Source: Pseudonocardia hierapolitana
GTDB taxonomy: Bacteria > Actinomycetota > Actinomycetes > Mycobacteriales > Pseudonocardiaceae
NCBI RefSeq assembly: GCF_007994075.1
Contig: NZ_VIWU01000001.1
Location: forward strand, 6,076,001-6,140,000
DNA length: 64,000 bases
Direction: 5' to 3'
Positions within the stretch are counted from its first letter, which is position 1. Each line of letters opens with the position of its first letter. Position numbers and translations under genes: made by a program. Positions 48,854-57,292 of this stretch are shown here, piece by piece. A model generated the notes under the pieces. That model did no database searches. It saw nothing but the letters and a program-made list of their open reading frames with translations, and was not told the origin of the DNA.

Positions 48854-49061
48854 CAAAGTCCCTCCGTCGCCTCGTGCCGGCGCGACCAGGGTACGGCCCG
48901 CATGATCAGCTGATGTGCCCCGACTCGCGTAGGGTCGGTGGGTCAGGACGGGCGGGCACTCCGTGTGCGCCTCGTGCAGATCGCCGCCTGACGTGTGGTC
49001 GCGTCGAGACGCCCCGTTCCCTGGGGGCGGGGCCGGCGGGACGATCGAGGGAGTACGGACG

Positions 49062-49262
49062 ATGAGATGGACCGGAGACCCTTCCCGCGGTGACGAGACC
49101 GGCCGCTACGCAGCCGCGCAGGCCGCGGCGGCCGCGGAGACCGTCGTGCAGCACCACCGGGCGGCCCGCGTCGTCGCAGGCCGCGCCTTCGACGCCGCCG
49201 ACTGCGCCGAGATGCTGGCGATGCTCGGCCTGGACGGTCGTCAGGAGCCGGATCAGCACTGA
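49062..49262 (+). CDS. Small conserved-looking actinobacterial protein
   Basis: 66 aa, soluble, with an Ala/Gln-rich helix (YAAAQAAAAAETVVQHHRAARVVAG) and a C-terminal helix (AADCAEMLAMLGLDG). A GAGGGAG lies 8 bases before the ATG, and the frame shows good third-position GC bias. It resembles unnamed small proteins seen in Pseudonocardiaceae, but I cannot name a family. Stands alone between a divergent MarR gene and a convergent FCD regulator. Function unknown. Confidence 0.55.
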   Translation: MRWTGDPSRGDETGRYAAAQAAAAAETVVQHHRAARVVAGRAFDAADCAEMLAMLGLDGRQEPDQH

Positions 49263-49280
49263 GGTCGTCCGAGTCCTGGT

Positions 49281-50003
49281 TCAGGGGCGGGCCTCCGACA
49301 GCGAGCGTTCCAGCCGCGCGCTCGCCGACGCCATGTGCGTGCCCATCGCGGTCGCCGCCGCATCGGGGTCCCGCCGCTCGATCGCCTCGAACACCCCCAC
49401 GTGCTCGGCCAGGGTGGCCGCCGTGTCGCCGTCGGCGCCGACGGCGCGCAGGATCCACACCCGCAGCAGCGCGCGCACGCTGTGCAGGATGTCGCGGAGC
49501 ACGGTGTTGCCGGCGATCCGGGCGACCTCCAGGTGGAACTCGACGTCCGCCTCGGTGAACGCGGCCACGGAGTCCGCGGTCTCCCGCATCCGGTCCAGGC
49601 GGGCGCGCAGCCGCGCCACGTCGTCGTCCGTGGCGCGCTCCGCCGCCAGCCGGGCGGTGACCGCCTCCAGGTGCCTGCGGGTCTCGACGAGATCACGCGT
49701 GTGCCGCTCGCCCAGCATGAGGCCCCAGTGGATCGCCTGGGGGAGCAGGTCGGAGACCGTCCCGCGCACGTAGGTGCCCGACCCGACGCGCACCTCGACG
49801 ATCCCGAGCACCTCGAGCACGGCGATCGCCTCCCGGATGGCGGATCGCCCCACCCCGAGCGACTCGGCGAGCCGTCGCTCGGACGGGAGGCGTGATCCCG
49901 GGCGGTGGCCGCCCGCCGTCACCTCGTCCAGGAGGCGGCGGGCGACCTGACTCACCGGGCTGTCCTGCCGGATCGGCGCCGGCCCGCCGGCGTCGGCGAG
50001 CAC
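49281..50003 (-). CDS. FadR-type (GntR/FCD) transcriptional regulator
   Basis: 240 aa. GntR HTH (RPGSRLPSERRLAESLGVGRSAIREAIAVLEVLGIVEVRVGSGTYV in parts) and an all-helical FCD domain with metal-ligand candidates (DLVETRRHLEAVTARLAAERA, ADVEFHLEVARIAGN, EHVGVFEAIERRDPDAA). FCD regulators sense sugar acids and other carboxylates. It follows the HpaI aldolase gene by 3 bp on the same strand. The palindrome CAACCGGTTG at 50831 upstream of that operon is a likely binding site. Confidence 0.9.
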   Translation of the reverse strand: MLADAGGPAPIRQDSPVSQVARRLLDEVTAGGHRPGSRLPSERRLAESLGVGRSAIREAIAVLEVLGIVEVRVGSGTYVRGTVSDLLPQAIHWGLMLGERHTRDLVETRRHLEAVTARLAAERATDDDVARLRARLDRMRETADSVAAFTEADVEFHLEVARIAGNTVLRDILHSVRALLRVWILRAVGADGDTAATLAEHVGVFEAIERRDPDAAATAMGTHMASASARLERSLSEARP

Positions 50004-50006
50004 GTC

Positions 50007-50786
50007 TCAGGCCTTCGCCGCCGACCGGATCGCCGTCAGCCCGGCCGCGAGCGCCTGCTGGTAGAGCCACAGGTCGCCGTTGTAGGCGAGCAGCGAGAAG
50101 CCCCGGCCGATCAGGTCGGTGGCCTGCTCGACCGACGTCGGCATGAACCCGGCGATCGTGCCCGTGTCGGCGGCGGCCTTGGCCACGCGGTCGAGCGCGG
50201 CGAGGTAGTCGGGGTGGTCGAACCGGCCCGGGATGCCCATGGAGTTGGTCAGGTCGAAGTGCCCGACCCACACGACGTCGACGCCGGGCACGGCCGCGAT
50301 CTCCTCGACGGCCTCCAGCCCCGCGACCGTCTCGATCTGGCAGATCACCACGTTGTCGCTGTTGGCCTTGCGCATCGTGGCCACGTTGTCGCCGCTGCGG
50401 TAGTCGTCGTGCGCCACGCCGAAGGCCGCGCCGCGGCTGCCGTCCGGCGGGTACTTCGCCCAGTCGACGAGCTGTGCGGCCACCTCGGCCGAGCCGACCA
50501 TCGGAGCCATGATCCCGCTCGCCCCGACGTCGAGGGCGCGGCTCACGAAGGTGCGGTCGAACGCCGACGGGATCCGGATCCAGGCCGGCACGCCCGTGGG
50601 CCGCGTGGTGGAGACGAGCCCGCCGAGCGTCTCCCAGCCCCAGCCGGTGTGCTCGGCGTCGTAGAGCACGAACTCCGCGCCCGCGTGCGCGGCGAGCCGG
50701 CCGATGCCGTTCGTGGCGAACTCGAACACGAACGTGCCGAGCGCGAGCTCGCCCGACCTGGCCTTCTCGATCACGGGCAGGGTCAC
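50007..50786 (-). CDS. HpcH/HpaI-family class II aldolase
   Basis: 259 aa TIM-barrel, metal-dependent pyruvate aldolase. Family motifs: FVLYDAEHTGWG (catalytic His region), GVPAWIRIPSAF (Arg), GASGIMAPMVGSAE, VVICQIETVAGLEAVEEIAAVPGVDVVWVGHFDLTNSMG with the metal-binding Glu and Asp. It cleaves 4-hydroxy-2-oxo acids to pyruvate and an aldehyde. The GTG at 50786 follows GAGGAAGG; the longer reading has no family support. Co-transcribed with the FCD regulator and divergent from a 2-hydroxyacid dehydrogenase, suggesting sugar-acid breakdown. Confidence 0.9.
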   Translation of the reverse strand: MTLPVIEKARSGELALGTFVFEFATNGIGRLAAHAGAEFVLYDAEHTGWGWETLGGLVSTTRPTGVPAWIRIPSAFDRTFVSRALDVGASGIMAPMVGSAEVAAQLVDWAKYPPDGSRGAAFGVAHDDYRSGDNVATMRKANSDNVVICQIETVAGLEAVEEIAAVPGVDVVWVGHFDLTNSMGIPGRFDHPDYLAALDRVAKAAADTGTIAGFMPTSVEQATDLIGRGFSLLAYNGDLWLYQQALAAGLTAIRSAAKA

Positions 50787-50830
50787 GGTGGTCCGCCTTC
50801 CTCTCGTCGATGAGTCCTCGGCCAACGTAG

Positions 50831-50840
50831 CAACCGGTTG
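50831..50840. promoter_or_regulatory. Operator candidate CAACCGGTTG for the FCD regulator
   Basis: Perfect 10-bp palindrome flanked by GTAG and ACCAA in the divergent region between the HpaI aldolase and 2-hydroxyacid dehydrogenase genes. Resembles the GGTxxACC-like sites of FadR-type regulators. Confidence 0.5.
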
Positions 50841-50898
50841 ACCAATTTCCGAGGGCCTGGATACGGTCGCCAACCGTCACCACCGAGAGGACCAGCTG

Positions 50899-51918
50899 AT
50901 GGCGAGCACCTTCCAGGTCGGGCTCACCGGGGACTTCCTCACCCCGGACGGGCGGATCGGCTGGGGCGACATCGGGTTGTCGCTGCTCACCGACGCGCCG
51001 GGCGTCGAGTACCGGTTCCTGGAGGTCACGGCGGGGGAGATCCCGCCCGAGCAGCTGGCCGGCCTCGACGCGCTGGTCGGGCTCCTGCCCCGGGTCACGG
51101 CGCGATCGCTGGAGAACGCTGACCGGCTGCGGGTCGTCGCCCGCTTCGGGGTCGGCTACGACAACGTGGACGTCGCCGCGCTCACCGCGCGCGGCACGCT
51201 GCTCACGATCACGCGCGACGCCGTCGCGCGGCCGGTGGCGCAGGCCGCGCTGGCCCTGATCCTCGCCGTCTCGCACCGCCTGCTCGACAAGGACCGCCTC
51301 GTCCGCGAGCACCGCTGGCAGGACCGCCTCGACTTCATGGGCACCGGCATCACCGGGCGCACGGTCGCCTTCGTCGGGTGGGGCAACATCGGGCGCACGA
51401 TCAGCGGTTACCTCGCCCCGTTCGGGGTGCGCCAGACCGCCCACGACCCGTATGCCGATCCGGGCACCGCGACCGCCGCGGGCGTCGAGCTCGGGGACCT
51501 GGACACCGTGCTGGGCGGCGCCGACTTCGTGGTCGTCACCGCCGCCCTCACCGAGGAGACCCGCAACCTCGTCGACGCCGCGGCGATCGCCCGGATGAAG
51601 CCGTCGGCGTTCCTCGTCAACGTCGCCCGCGGGCCGATCGTCGACCAGGGCGCCGTCGCCGCCGCCCTCACGGAGGGGCGGATCGCCGGGGCGGCCCTGG
51701 ACGTCTTCCGCGACGAGCCGCCCGCGCCCGACGACCCGATCCTCTCGGCGCCGAACACGTTGTTCAGCCCGCACGCCACCTGCTGGACCGACGAGCTCGC
51801 GCTCGCGAACGGCACGAGCGCGATCCGGGCCGTGCTCGACGTGCGGGACGGGAAGCGCCCGCGGGACGTGGTCAACCCGGAGGCGTTCGACCACCCGGCC
51901 CTGCGCGAACTGCGCTGA
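50899..51918 (+). CDS. D-isomer-specific 2-hydroxyacid dehydrogenase
   Basis: 339 aa NAD-dependent dehydrogenase. Two-domain fold with NAD motif VAFVGWGNIGRTISGYL, catalytic Arg in NVARGPIVDQGAV, Glu in VFRDEPPAPDD and His in LFSPHATCWTDE. Substrate-domain segment VARFGVGYDNVDV. Reduces or oxidises 2-keto/2-hydroxy acids such as glyoxylate, hydroxypyruvate or phosphoglycerate-like compounds. Divergent from the aldolase-FCD operon and probably controlled by the same regulator, so likely handles a product of aldol cleavage. Confidence 0.9.
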   Translation: MASTFQVGLTGDFLTPDGRIGWGDIGLSLLTDAPGVEYRFLEVTAGEIPPEQLAGLDALVGLLPRVTARSLENADRLRVVARFGVGYDNVDVAALTARGTLLTITRDAVARPVAQAALALILAVSHRLLDKDRLVREHRWQDRLDFMGTGITGRTVAFVGWGNIGRTISGYLAPFGVRQTAHDPYADPGTATAAGVELGDLDTVLGGADFVVVTAALTEETRNLVDAAAIARMKPSAFLVNVARGPIVDQGAVAAALTEGRIAGAALDVFRDEPPAPDDPILSAPNTLFSPHATCWTDELALANGTSAIRAVLDVRDGKRPRDVVNPEAFDHPALRELR

Positions 51919-52317
51919 GTACCAGAGCATCGCGCCGACGCGGACGGCGGCCCGCTGGTCCTTCGGCGGCTGCTCTTGCCCAAGCGTTGATCAGCGGATG
52001 GGCGCATGCACGGCCGTATGTAGCCGCTGACGCACCGGGCGGTCGATCGAGGGCGTCGAGGCTCGGGCTTGATCAGCCGACGGGCGCCTCCACGGCCGCA
52101 TGTGGCCGCCCCCGCACCGATGCCGTGATCATGGCTGCCATAGCGTCCGGAGGCCGGACCAGGCGTACCCCGAGGCCGGCGACGGCGATGGGCCCGAGCC
52201 GGGCTGGGCCACGCACTGAGTCTCAGCTCGCGCAGCCCGTCGATCGGGCGCGTCGACCCACGACGGGCGCGCCGGGAGACCCGGGGTGCATCAGCGGCGC
52301 AGGGGGACCCGGGTTCC
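51919..52317. other. Gene-free 399-bp region with a ~50-bp direct duplication
   Basis: Between the dehydrogenase stop and the convergent SDR end. Two related 50-bp copies at 51987-52036 and 52069-52118 both begin TTGATCAGC and share CACGGCCG and GCCGC blocks, 82 bp apart. No reading frame across them looks coding. Nothing else recognised. Confidence 0.6.
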
Positions 52318-53046
52318 TCACCTCAGCGCGAAACCGCCGTCGATCAGCAGTTCCGTGCCGCAGCAGAACGCCGAGTCGTCGCTGAGGAAGTACTCCACCG
52401 CCTTCGCGATCTCCCAGGGCTGCGCGAACCGGCCGAGCACGGTCTCGCGCATCCACTGCGGGTGCAGGTCGGTCTTGGCCATCGTGAGCGGGGTCTGCAC
52501 GTAGCCGGGCGAGACGGTGTTGATCCGCACCCCGCGCGGCCCCCACTCGACGGCCAGCGACCGGGTGAGCGCGCTGACGCCCGCCTTCGACGTGTTGTAG
52601 GCGCACTGGCGCTGCGGGTGGTTGACGATCGCGTTGCCCGACATCGAGGCGATGTTGACGATCGCGCCGCCACCGTGGGCGAGGAGCTCGCGGCCGAACT
52701 CGCGGCAGGTGAGGAACACCCCGCGCAGGTTCACCGCGAGGATCCGGTCGAACTCGGCGAGCGGCATGTCCTCGGCCGCGACGTTCTCGACGGTGCCGGC
52801 GCTGTTGACCAGGTCGACCGGGCGGTCGTCGTCGGCGTAGAGCGCGCGGACCACAGCGGCCACCGACTCCTCCGAGGTCACGTCGACCTGGTGGCCGCTG
52901 ACACCGGCCGGGAGCGCCTCCAGGCCCTTCAGGTCGAGCCCGTGGACATGGGCGCCCTGACCGGCGAGGCTCTCGCAGATCGCCAGCCCGATCCCGCCGG
53001 TGGCGCCGATGACGGCGACGCGCCGCCCCTCGAAGCGGTTGGTCAC
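52318..53046 (-). CDS. Short-chain dehydrogenase/reductase
   Basis: 242 aa classical SDR. NAD(P) motif VIGATGGIGLAI, NSAGT (variant of NNAG), catalytic Ser in NIASMSGNA, YxxxK in CAYNTSKAG, and PGYVQTPLT. The C-terminus FCCGTELLIDGGFALR is typical of sugar/polyol dehydrogenases. The GTG at 53046 follows GGGGGGAG. Divergent from a KDPG-type aldolase gene with only 39 bp between, so the two likely form one sugar-acid pathway. Confidence 0.9.
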   Translation of the reverse strand: MTNRFEGRRVAVIGATGGIGLAICESLAGQGAHVHGLDLKGLEALPAGVSGHQVDVTSEESVAAVVRALYADDDRPVDLVNSAGTVENVAAEDMPLAEFDRILAVNLRGVFLTCREFGRELLAHGGGAIVNIASMSGNAIVNHPQRQCAYNTSKAGVSALTRSLAVEWGPRGVRINTVSPGYVQTPLTMAKTDLHPQWMRETVLGRFAQPWEIAKAVEYFLSDDSAFCCGTELLIDGGFALR

Positions 53047-53085
53047 GCTCGCTCCCCCCTCGTAGCTGTGTGATGTAGTGGGGCA

Positions 53086-53730
53086 ATGGCCCTCGAGTCC
53101 GATGTTCTCACCGCCGTGGAGGCGCTCGCGGTCGTTCCGGTCGTCGAGATCGACGATGCCGCGGCGGCCGTGCCGCTCGCCCGCACGCTCGCCGAGGCGG
53201 GTCTGCCGGTCGTCGAGGTCACGTTCCGCACGCCGGCGGCGCGGGACGCGGTGGCCGCGATCGCGGCGGAGCTGCCGGACTTCCTGCTGGGTGCGGGCAC
53301 CCTGGTGTTGCCGGACATGGTCAGCGCTGCTGCGGAGGCGGGTGCGCGGTTCGGGGTGTCGCCCGGCTTCTCGGGCGCCTGCGTGGCCGCCGCGGAGAAG
53401 GCGGGGCTGCCGTTCGTGCCGGGTGCCGTCACCCCGAGTGAGGTCGGCGCGTGCCTGGAGGTCGGGGCGCGGCACATCAAGTTCTTCCCGGCGGGTGCTT
53501 ACGGGGGCATCGCGACGTTGAAGGCGCTGGACGGTCCGTTCGGCTGGACGGGTGCTCGGTTCATGCCGACGGGTGGCGTGCGGCCGGAGAACGTGGGGGA
53601 GTACCTCGCGCTGCCCAACGTGTTCGCGGTCGGTGGTACGTGGATCGCGCCGCGTGCCGACATCGCCGCGGAGCGCTGGGACGTGATCGGCGAGCGCGCC
53701 CGGGCGGCAGTGGCGCGGCACTACCAGTAG
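53086..53730 (+). CDS. KDPG/KDPGal-type 2-keto-3-deoxy-6-phospho-sugar-acid aldolase
   Basis: 214 aa class I aldolase barrel. Schiff-base Lys in VGARHIKFFPAGAYGG, catalytic Glu in PVVEVTFRTPAA, GAGTLVLPDMV and MPTGGVRPENVGEYLALPNVFAVGGTW. Cleaves 2-keto-3-deoxy-6-phosphogluconate (or the galactonate epimer) to pyruvate and glyceraldehyde-3-phosphate; which epimer cannot be told. ATG at 53086. Divergent SDR and nearby HpaI/2-hydroxyacid genes support a role in sugar-acid catabolism. A long repeat-rich gap follows. Confidence 0.9.
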   Translation: MALESDVLTAVEALAVVPVVEIDDAAAAVPLARTLAEAGLPVVEVTFRTPAARDAVAAIAAELPDFLLGAGTLVLPDMVSAAAEAGARFGVSPGFSGACVAAAEKAGLPFVPGAVTPSEVGACLEVGARHIKFFPAGAYGGIATLKALDGPFGWTGARFMPTGGVRPENVGEYLALPNVFAVGGTWIAPRADIAAERWDVIGERARAAVARHYQ

Positions 53731-53913
53731 TGGTGCTCCGGCTGTCGATCGTTGTGCCCGTGTGCTGAGGACTCCCACCGCATGCCGCGCCGGCGTCGTC
53801 GTGATCGGCGGGTAGCCGGGTGGATCTCGCCCCGGTTTGCGCACCGAGTCGCCGATCACGGCCGGGGGCCGGCGCGTCCCGCGGAACGCTCCCGGGTGTG
53901 ACTGATCCGTCTC

Positions 53914-54743
53914 GTGGGCGCGCCGTTCCCGGCTCGGGTCGCCCTGCCCTGCGCACCGACCGGGGGCTGCTGTCGTGTCGATCCGGTTCGCCTCGAGCCC
54001 GCATCGGTGCGGGGTGGCTGGGCTGGGTTCACTACCGACGCCTGGGGTTGCGCTGGGTGCCGTCCCCGGCCAGGGGGCACGCCCGTTGGGGACGAGATCG
54101 CTGCGGTCGGGTGCCACGTGACTGGCTGTGGTCCCGTTCCCACCCCGACGATTCCCAGGAAGATCGGCTGGATCGGGACGTGAGCTGACCCCCGGCGGCG
54201 TTGCCCGATCGAGTGGCGCTCGACCTGGGCATCTGTCGTGATGGTCCGCCTCATCGGTTCCGTGGCTGCAGTGACGGCCATCGTCGTCCGAACGAGGGGC
54301 CGCCCGGGTTCGACAGTGGCGATCAAGGGCAAATGGTCGCCCTCGAAGATCAACTAGCCGCCATCTCGCCTTGATCGCTCAAGGCCCTTCGCTCCGATCG
54401 GCTAACGGGCTCTCGGTGCAGCTGGTGTCCCGTTTCCGCTGATTATGAGGGCTGTCGCCGACCCGGGGTCCGGGAGTGATCTCACCCTGACGGTCCAGGG
54501 AAAGGTCGGGAGTGAGGGGTCGGGACCACCGCCGGCTGAGTGGCACCCGGCAGCGACGGCCTCGTCGGGAACGGGCGTGCCCCCAGGTCGGGAACGGCCG
54601 CCCACGCAACCCCGGAGGTCGGTAGTGAACACAACCCGGCCACCCCGCACAGGCGAGCGGTGCGACGCGAACTGCGGGACCAGGCGAGAGGCCTGGATGG
54701 TGGGCGAGCGCCGGGTGGCCCGGGCCGGGAACGGCGCGCCCAC
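53914..54743. repeat. Large imperfect inverted repeat, arms of about 260 bp
   Basis: The + strand from 53914 (GTGGGCGCGCCGTTCCCGGC) is closely matched by the complement read back from 54743. Further shared blocks include TTCACTACCGAC, GGGGTTGCG and GGGGGCACGCCCGTT. Arms are 53914-54170 and 54482-54743, with about 310 bp of unrelated sequence between. Similarity is clear but imperfect. Confidence 0.75.
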
Positions 54744-54841
54744 CGGAACCCAGCCGGACCAGGCCGATTCGATGGGACCGACGGGATGACCGCACTCACG
54801 CCGGGCGGGCTGCGCCACGGCCTCACCGGCCGGGGCGCCAT

Positions 54842-54987
54842 GATCCGAACTGTCGGTTGTCCATGGCTGCTGCCACGACCATGAGCACCCGCTACTGCGG
54901 ATCATGAGCGCGAAGATCGCGCGTGTCGGTTGTCCATTGCTGTCGCCACAGCCATCGCCAACCGATACTGCGGATCTTGGGCGCATC
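54842..54987. repeat. 73-bp direct tandem duplication
   Basis: Copies at 54842-54914 and 54915-54987 share TGTCGGTTGTCCAT, GCCAC, CTGCGGATC and GGCGC/AGCGC blocks in register. Sequence between blocks has diverged, so the duplication is not recent. No coding potential seen. Confidence 0.65.
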
Positions 54988-55291
54988 CACACGGAACGGG
55001 CCTCGGCAGCAGCGCCGAGCACCCGTGATCAGCGAATCCGCCCGGCGCGGCACCGGGGATGCCGACGTCCCGTCGTCGCATCCAGTGGTGGCGGGCGCTG
55101 CGGAGCATGCATGGTCACGTCGATGCCATGGGTCTGGGTCGCACCACACATGAGATCGATCTGATCATGCACATCCGGCTTCGGCGGCATCGAGTTCGGA
55201 AATGCTCGTCCGCTGCTCAGAACTCGATCAGTGGGCGTCGGAGACCGCCGCGGCCGTCCAGGTGGTGAGCAGCGAGCTGTGGTGAAGCACC

Positions 55292-56527
55292 TCACGCCCG
55301 CAGGCTCATCGCCTCCAGCAGCTCGGGGAAGATCTGGGTGTTGGCCATGCTTCCCCGGAAGGCCTCGGCGCCGGGGCCGGCGGCCGTGATGGGGACGGGT
55401 GCGTTCGTGGGGCCTTTGCGGGTCCAACGGAGCCAGATCACCTGGTCGGAGTCGGCGGCCGGGTACGGGCCGTCCGACCCCGGGCGGGTGGGGCCCGGGT
55501 CGGCGAGGGTGAAATTCATGCCGCCGGTCTCGTGGTCGCCGGCCACGACGATCAAGGTGCCGGGATTGACCGCCCGGAAGTCCAGCGCGGCCTGCACGGT
55601 GGCGTCCAGCGCCCGCCCGGCCTCCAGCACGAGTGCACCGTTGCCCTCGCGCGCCATCGCGTCGATGCCCGCCTCGTTGACGACGAGGAAGAAGCCCGCC
55701 TCTCGGCGGTCGAGGGCCGCGAGCGCGGCGCGCGTCATGTCGGGCAGCGGCACGGCGGGGGCGTAGCGGCCCTCGCCCGGCCGGCCCGGCTCGAACATCG
55801 GCCCGTCGGCGAAGAGACCCAGCAGCCGCTCGGCCGCCGTCGTCCGCAGCGCGACGGTGTCGGAGACGGTGGTGTAGCCGAGCGACTGCGCCTGCCCCGT
55901 GAGCTCCGGCCACCGTGCCGCGCCGCCGCCCAGGATCACGTCGACCCGCGACTCCTCCAGGTACTGCCGGGCGATCGTGCGCTCGACGGCGTCCTCGTCC
56001 CCGTCCTCGTCGCCGTCGCCGTCGTCCGAGGGCGGGAGGGCGGGCCGGGGGGCGACGTGCGCGGCGAACGCGGCGACCGTGGGGTCGGTGACCTCGGCCG
56101 TGGTCACGAGGCCGGTGGCCTTGCCCGCGTCCCGCGCGTGCTCCAGCACCGTTGCCAGGGCTTCACCGTCGGCGTCGACGCCGATCGCGCCCGGCGCGGT
56201 GGGCATGCCCGTGGACAGGGTCGTGGCTCCCGCGGCGGCGTCGGAGACCGGGTCGACGGGCGTCACCGTCCCGCTCGCCCCCATCGACTCGCTGAGCCGG
56301 TCCATCGCGAGCCGGCCCGTGGGGCCCGCGATCGCCAGCTGCAGGAAGTCGTGCTGGGCCTTCCCCAGCCCACTTCCCAGGATGAGGATGACGTTGCGCG
56401 CCACCTCCTCGCGGGCCCCCTCCGCGGGTGCGTCGGCGGGCACCGCGCTGCACGCGGCCAGCGTGCAGGCCAGAGCGGCGGTCGCCAGGCTCCGGGCCAT
56501 GCGGGGGCGGACGGACGGCGAAGCCAA
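55292..56527 (-). CDS. Alkaline phosphatase-family lipoprotein lacking catalytic residues (pseudo-enzyme)
   Basis: 411 aa lipoprotein (lipobox TLAAC). The PhoA fold is recognisable (VILILGSGLG, VTTAEVTDPTVAAFAAHV, VAGDHETGGMNFTLAD). Key residues are changed. The metal-ligand Asp of the IGDGMG motif is Ser52, and the nucleophile Ser after Asp96 is Ala97 (SDAAAGATTLSTG). The VEG Glu position is Asn284, and the IDxxxH His is Arg293. The late His ligand segment reads PTNAPVP. Asp331-His332 remain. An acidic loop lies at 168-179. A phosphatase by ancestry that should be inactive; it may bind phosphate esters or metal. TTG start at 56527 after GGAGG, or ATG at 56500. Confidence 0.8.
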   Translation of the reverse strand: MASPSVRPRMARSLATAALACTLAACSAVPADAPAEGAREEVARNVILILGSGLGKAQHDFLQLAIAGPTGRLAMDRLSESMGASGTVTPVDPVSDAAAGATTLSTGMPTAPGAIGVDADGEALATVLEHARDAGKATGLVTTAEVTDPTVAAFAAHVAPRPALPPSDDGDGDEDGDEDAVERTIARQYLEESRVDVILGGGAARWPELTGQAQSLGYTTVSDTVALRTTAAERLLGLFADGPMFEPGRPGEGRYAPAVPLPDMTRAALAALDRREAGFFLVVNEAGIDAMAREGNGALVLEAGRALDATVQAALDFRAVNPGTLIVVAGDHETGGMNFTLADPGPTRPGSDGPYPAADSDQVIWLRWTRKGPTNAPVPITAAGPGAEAFRGSMANTQIFPELLEAMSLRA

Positions 56528-56572
56528 CGGTGGGAGACCTCCTGGCGTCGGGAACCCCGGAAGCCTAGTGAC

Positions 56573-57292
56573 TCAGCTTGCACTGTCCCCGGCGGTGCGG
56601 GCGATCGCCGTGACGAGCTCGGCGGCGACGTGGCGCAGCTTGGTGTTGCGCTGCTGCGACACCTTGCGCAGCAGGTCGAACGCCTCGTCGGCCGAGCAGC
56701 GCTCACGGCCCATCACGATGCCGATCGCCTGGTCGATCACCGAGCGGGACGACAGCGCGATGCGCAGGTTGTCGGTGAGGCTGACCTGGTCGTACGTGCG
56801 CAGGGCGGCGGTGAGCGCGACCGCGGCATGGGCGGCGAGCGCCTGCGCCAGCTGCCGGTCGCGCTCGTCGAAACCGGCGTCGGCGCCCGCGTAGAGGTTG
56901 AGCACGCCCACCGCGCCGTCGCGGACCATCAGCGGCACGGCCAGCGCGCTCGTCATGCCGTGGCTCAGCATGACCGTGTCGAACCCGGCCCATCGCCGCT
57001 CCCGGCGCAGGTCGGCGACGTGCACGACGGACGCGGTGCGGAGGGCGTCCAGGCACGGTCCGGCGCTGCGCTCGTACTGGTGCTCGTCGATGTGCGAGGC
57101 GACGTGGTCCGCGGCCGCCACGGTGATCACCCGGCCCCGCTCGGCCAGTGTGATGCTCGCCGTCGCCGCGCCATCGACGAGCTGGACCGAGAGCTGAGCC
57201 ACACCGCGCAGCAGGTCGTCGAACGACTCCGTGGACAGCAGAAGGGCCGCCAGCTCCGCTGCCGTGTCGTCCTGATCTGAGGTTTCTGCCAT
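56573..57292 (-). CDS. GAF-ANTAR RNA-binding regulator
   Basis: 239 aa. A GAF sensory domain at ~20-165 (FDDLLRGVAQLSVQLVDGAATASITLAERGR, AVPLMVRDGAVGVLNLYA). An ANTAR domain at ~175-235 (LRIALSSRSVIDQAIGIVMGRERCSADEAFDLLRKVSQQRNTKLRHVAAELV in parts) with the typical DQAIGIVM motif. ANTAR proteins act as antiterminators by binding paired RNA hairpins. Common in mycobacteria and relatives. The ATG at 57292 is chosen; ATG at 57338 is also in frame. Divergent from two STAS genes and a second GAF-ANTAR gene, so a shared signalling role is likely. Confidence 0.88.
   Translation of the reverse strand: MAETSDQDDTAAELAALLLSTESFDDLLRGVAQLSVQLVDGAATASITLAERGRVITVAAADHVASHIDEHQYERSAGPCLDALRTASVVHVADLRRERRWAGFDTVMLSHGMTSALAVPLMVRDGAVGVLNLYAGADAGFDERDRQLAQALAAHAAVALTAALRTYDQVSLTDNLRIALSSRSVIDQAIGIVMGRERCSADEAFDLLRKVSQQRNTKLRHVAAELVTAIARTAGDSAS

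Larger units (their letters stand above)
53731..55291. other. 1.5-kb repeat-rich region without credible genes
   Basis: Between the aldolase stop and the end of the alkaline phosphatase homologue. Open frames exist but lack start/ribosome sites and look like shadows. The region contains two opposed ~260-bp related segments (53914-54170 and 54482-54743) and a 73-bp tandem duplication (54842-54987). A further stretch (55090-55260) is rich in GATC/CATG motifs. It appears to be a sink for repeats or the relic of a mobile element. Confidence 0.65.

Noticed and set aside
53731..55264. Several open frames of 60-165 codons in the gene-free zone
   Set aside because: They overlap each other on both strands, lack ribosome sites and follow the repeat structure rather than protein-like composition.
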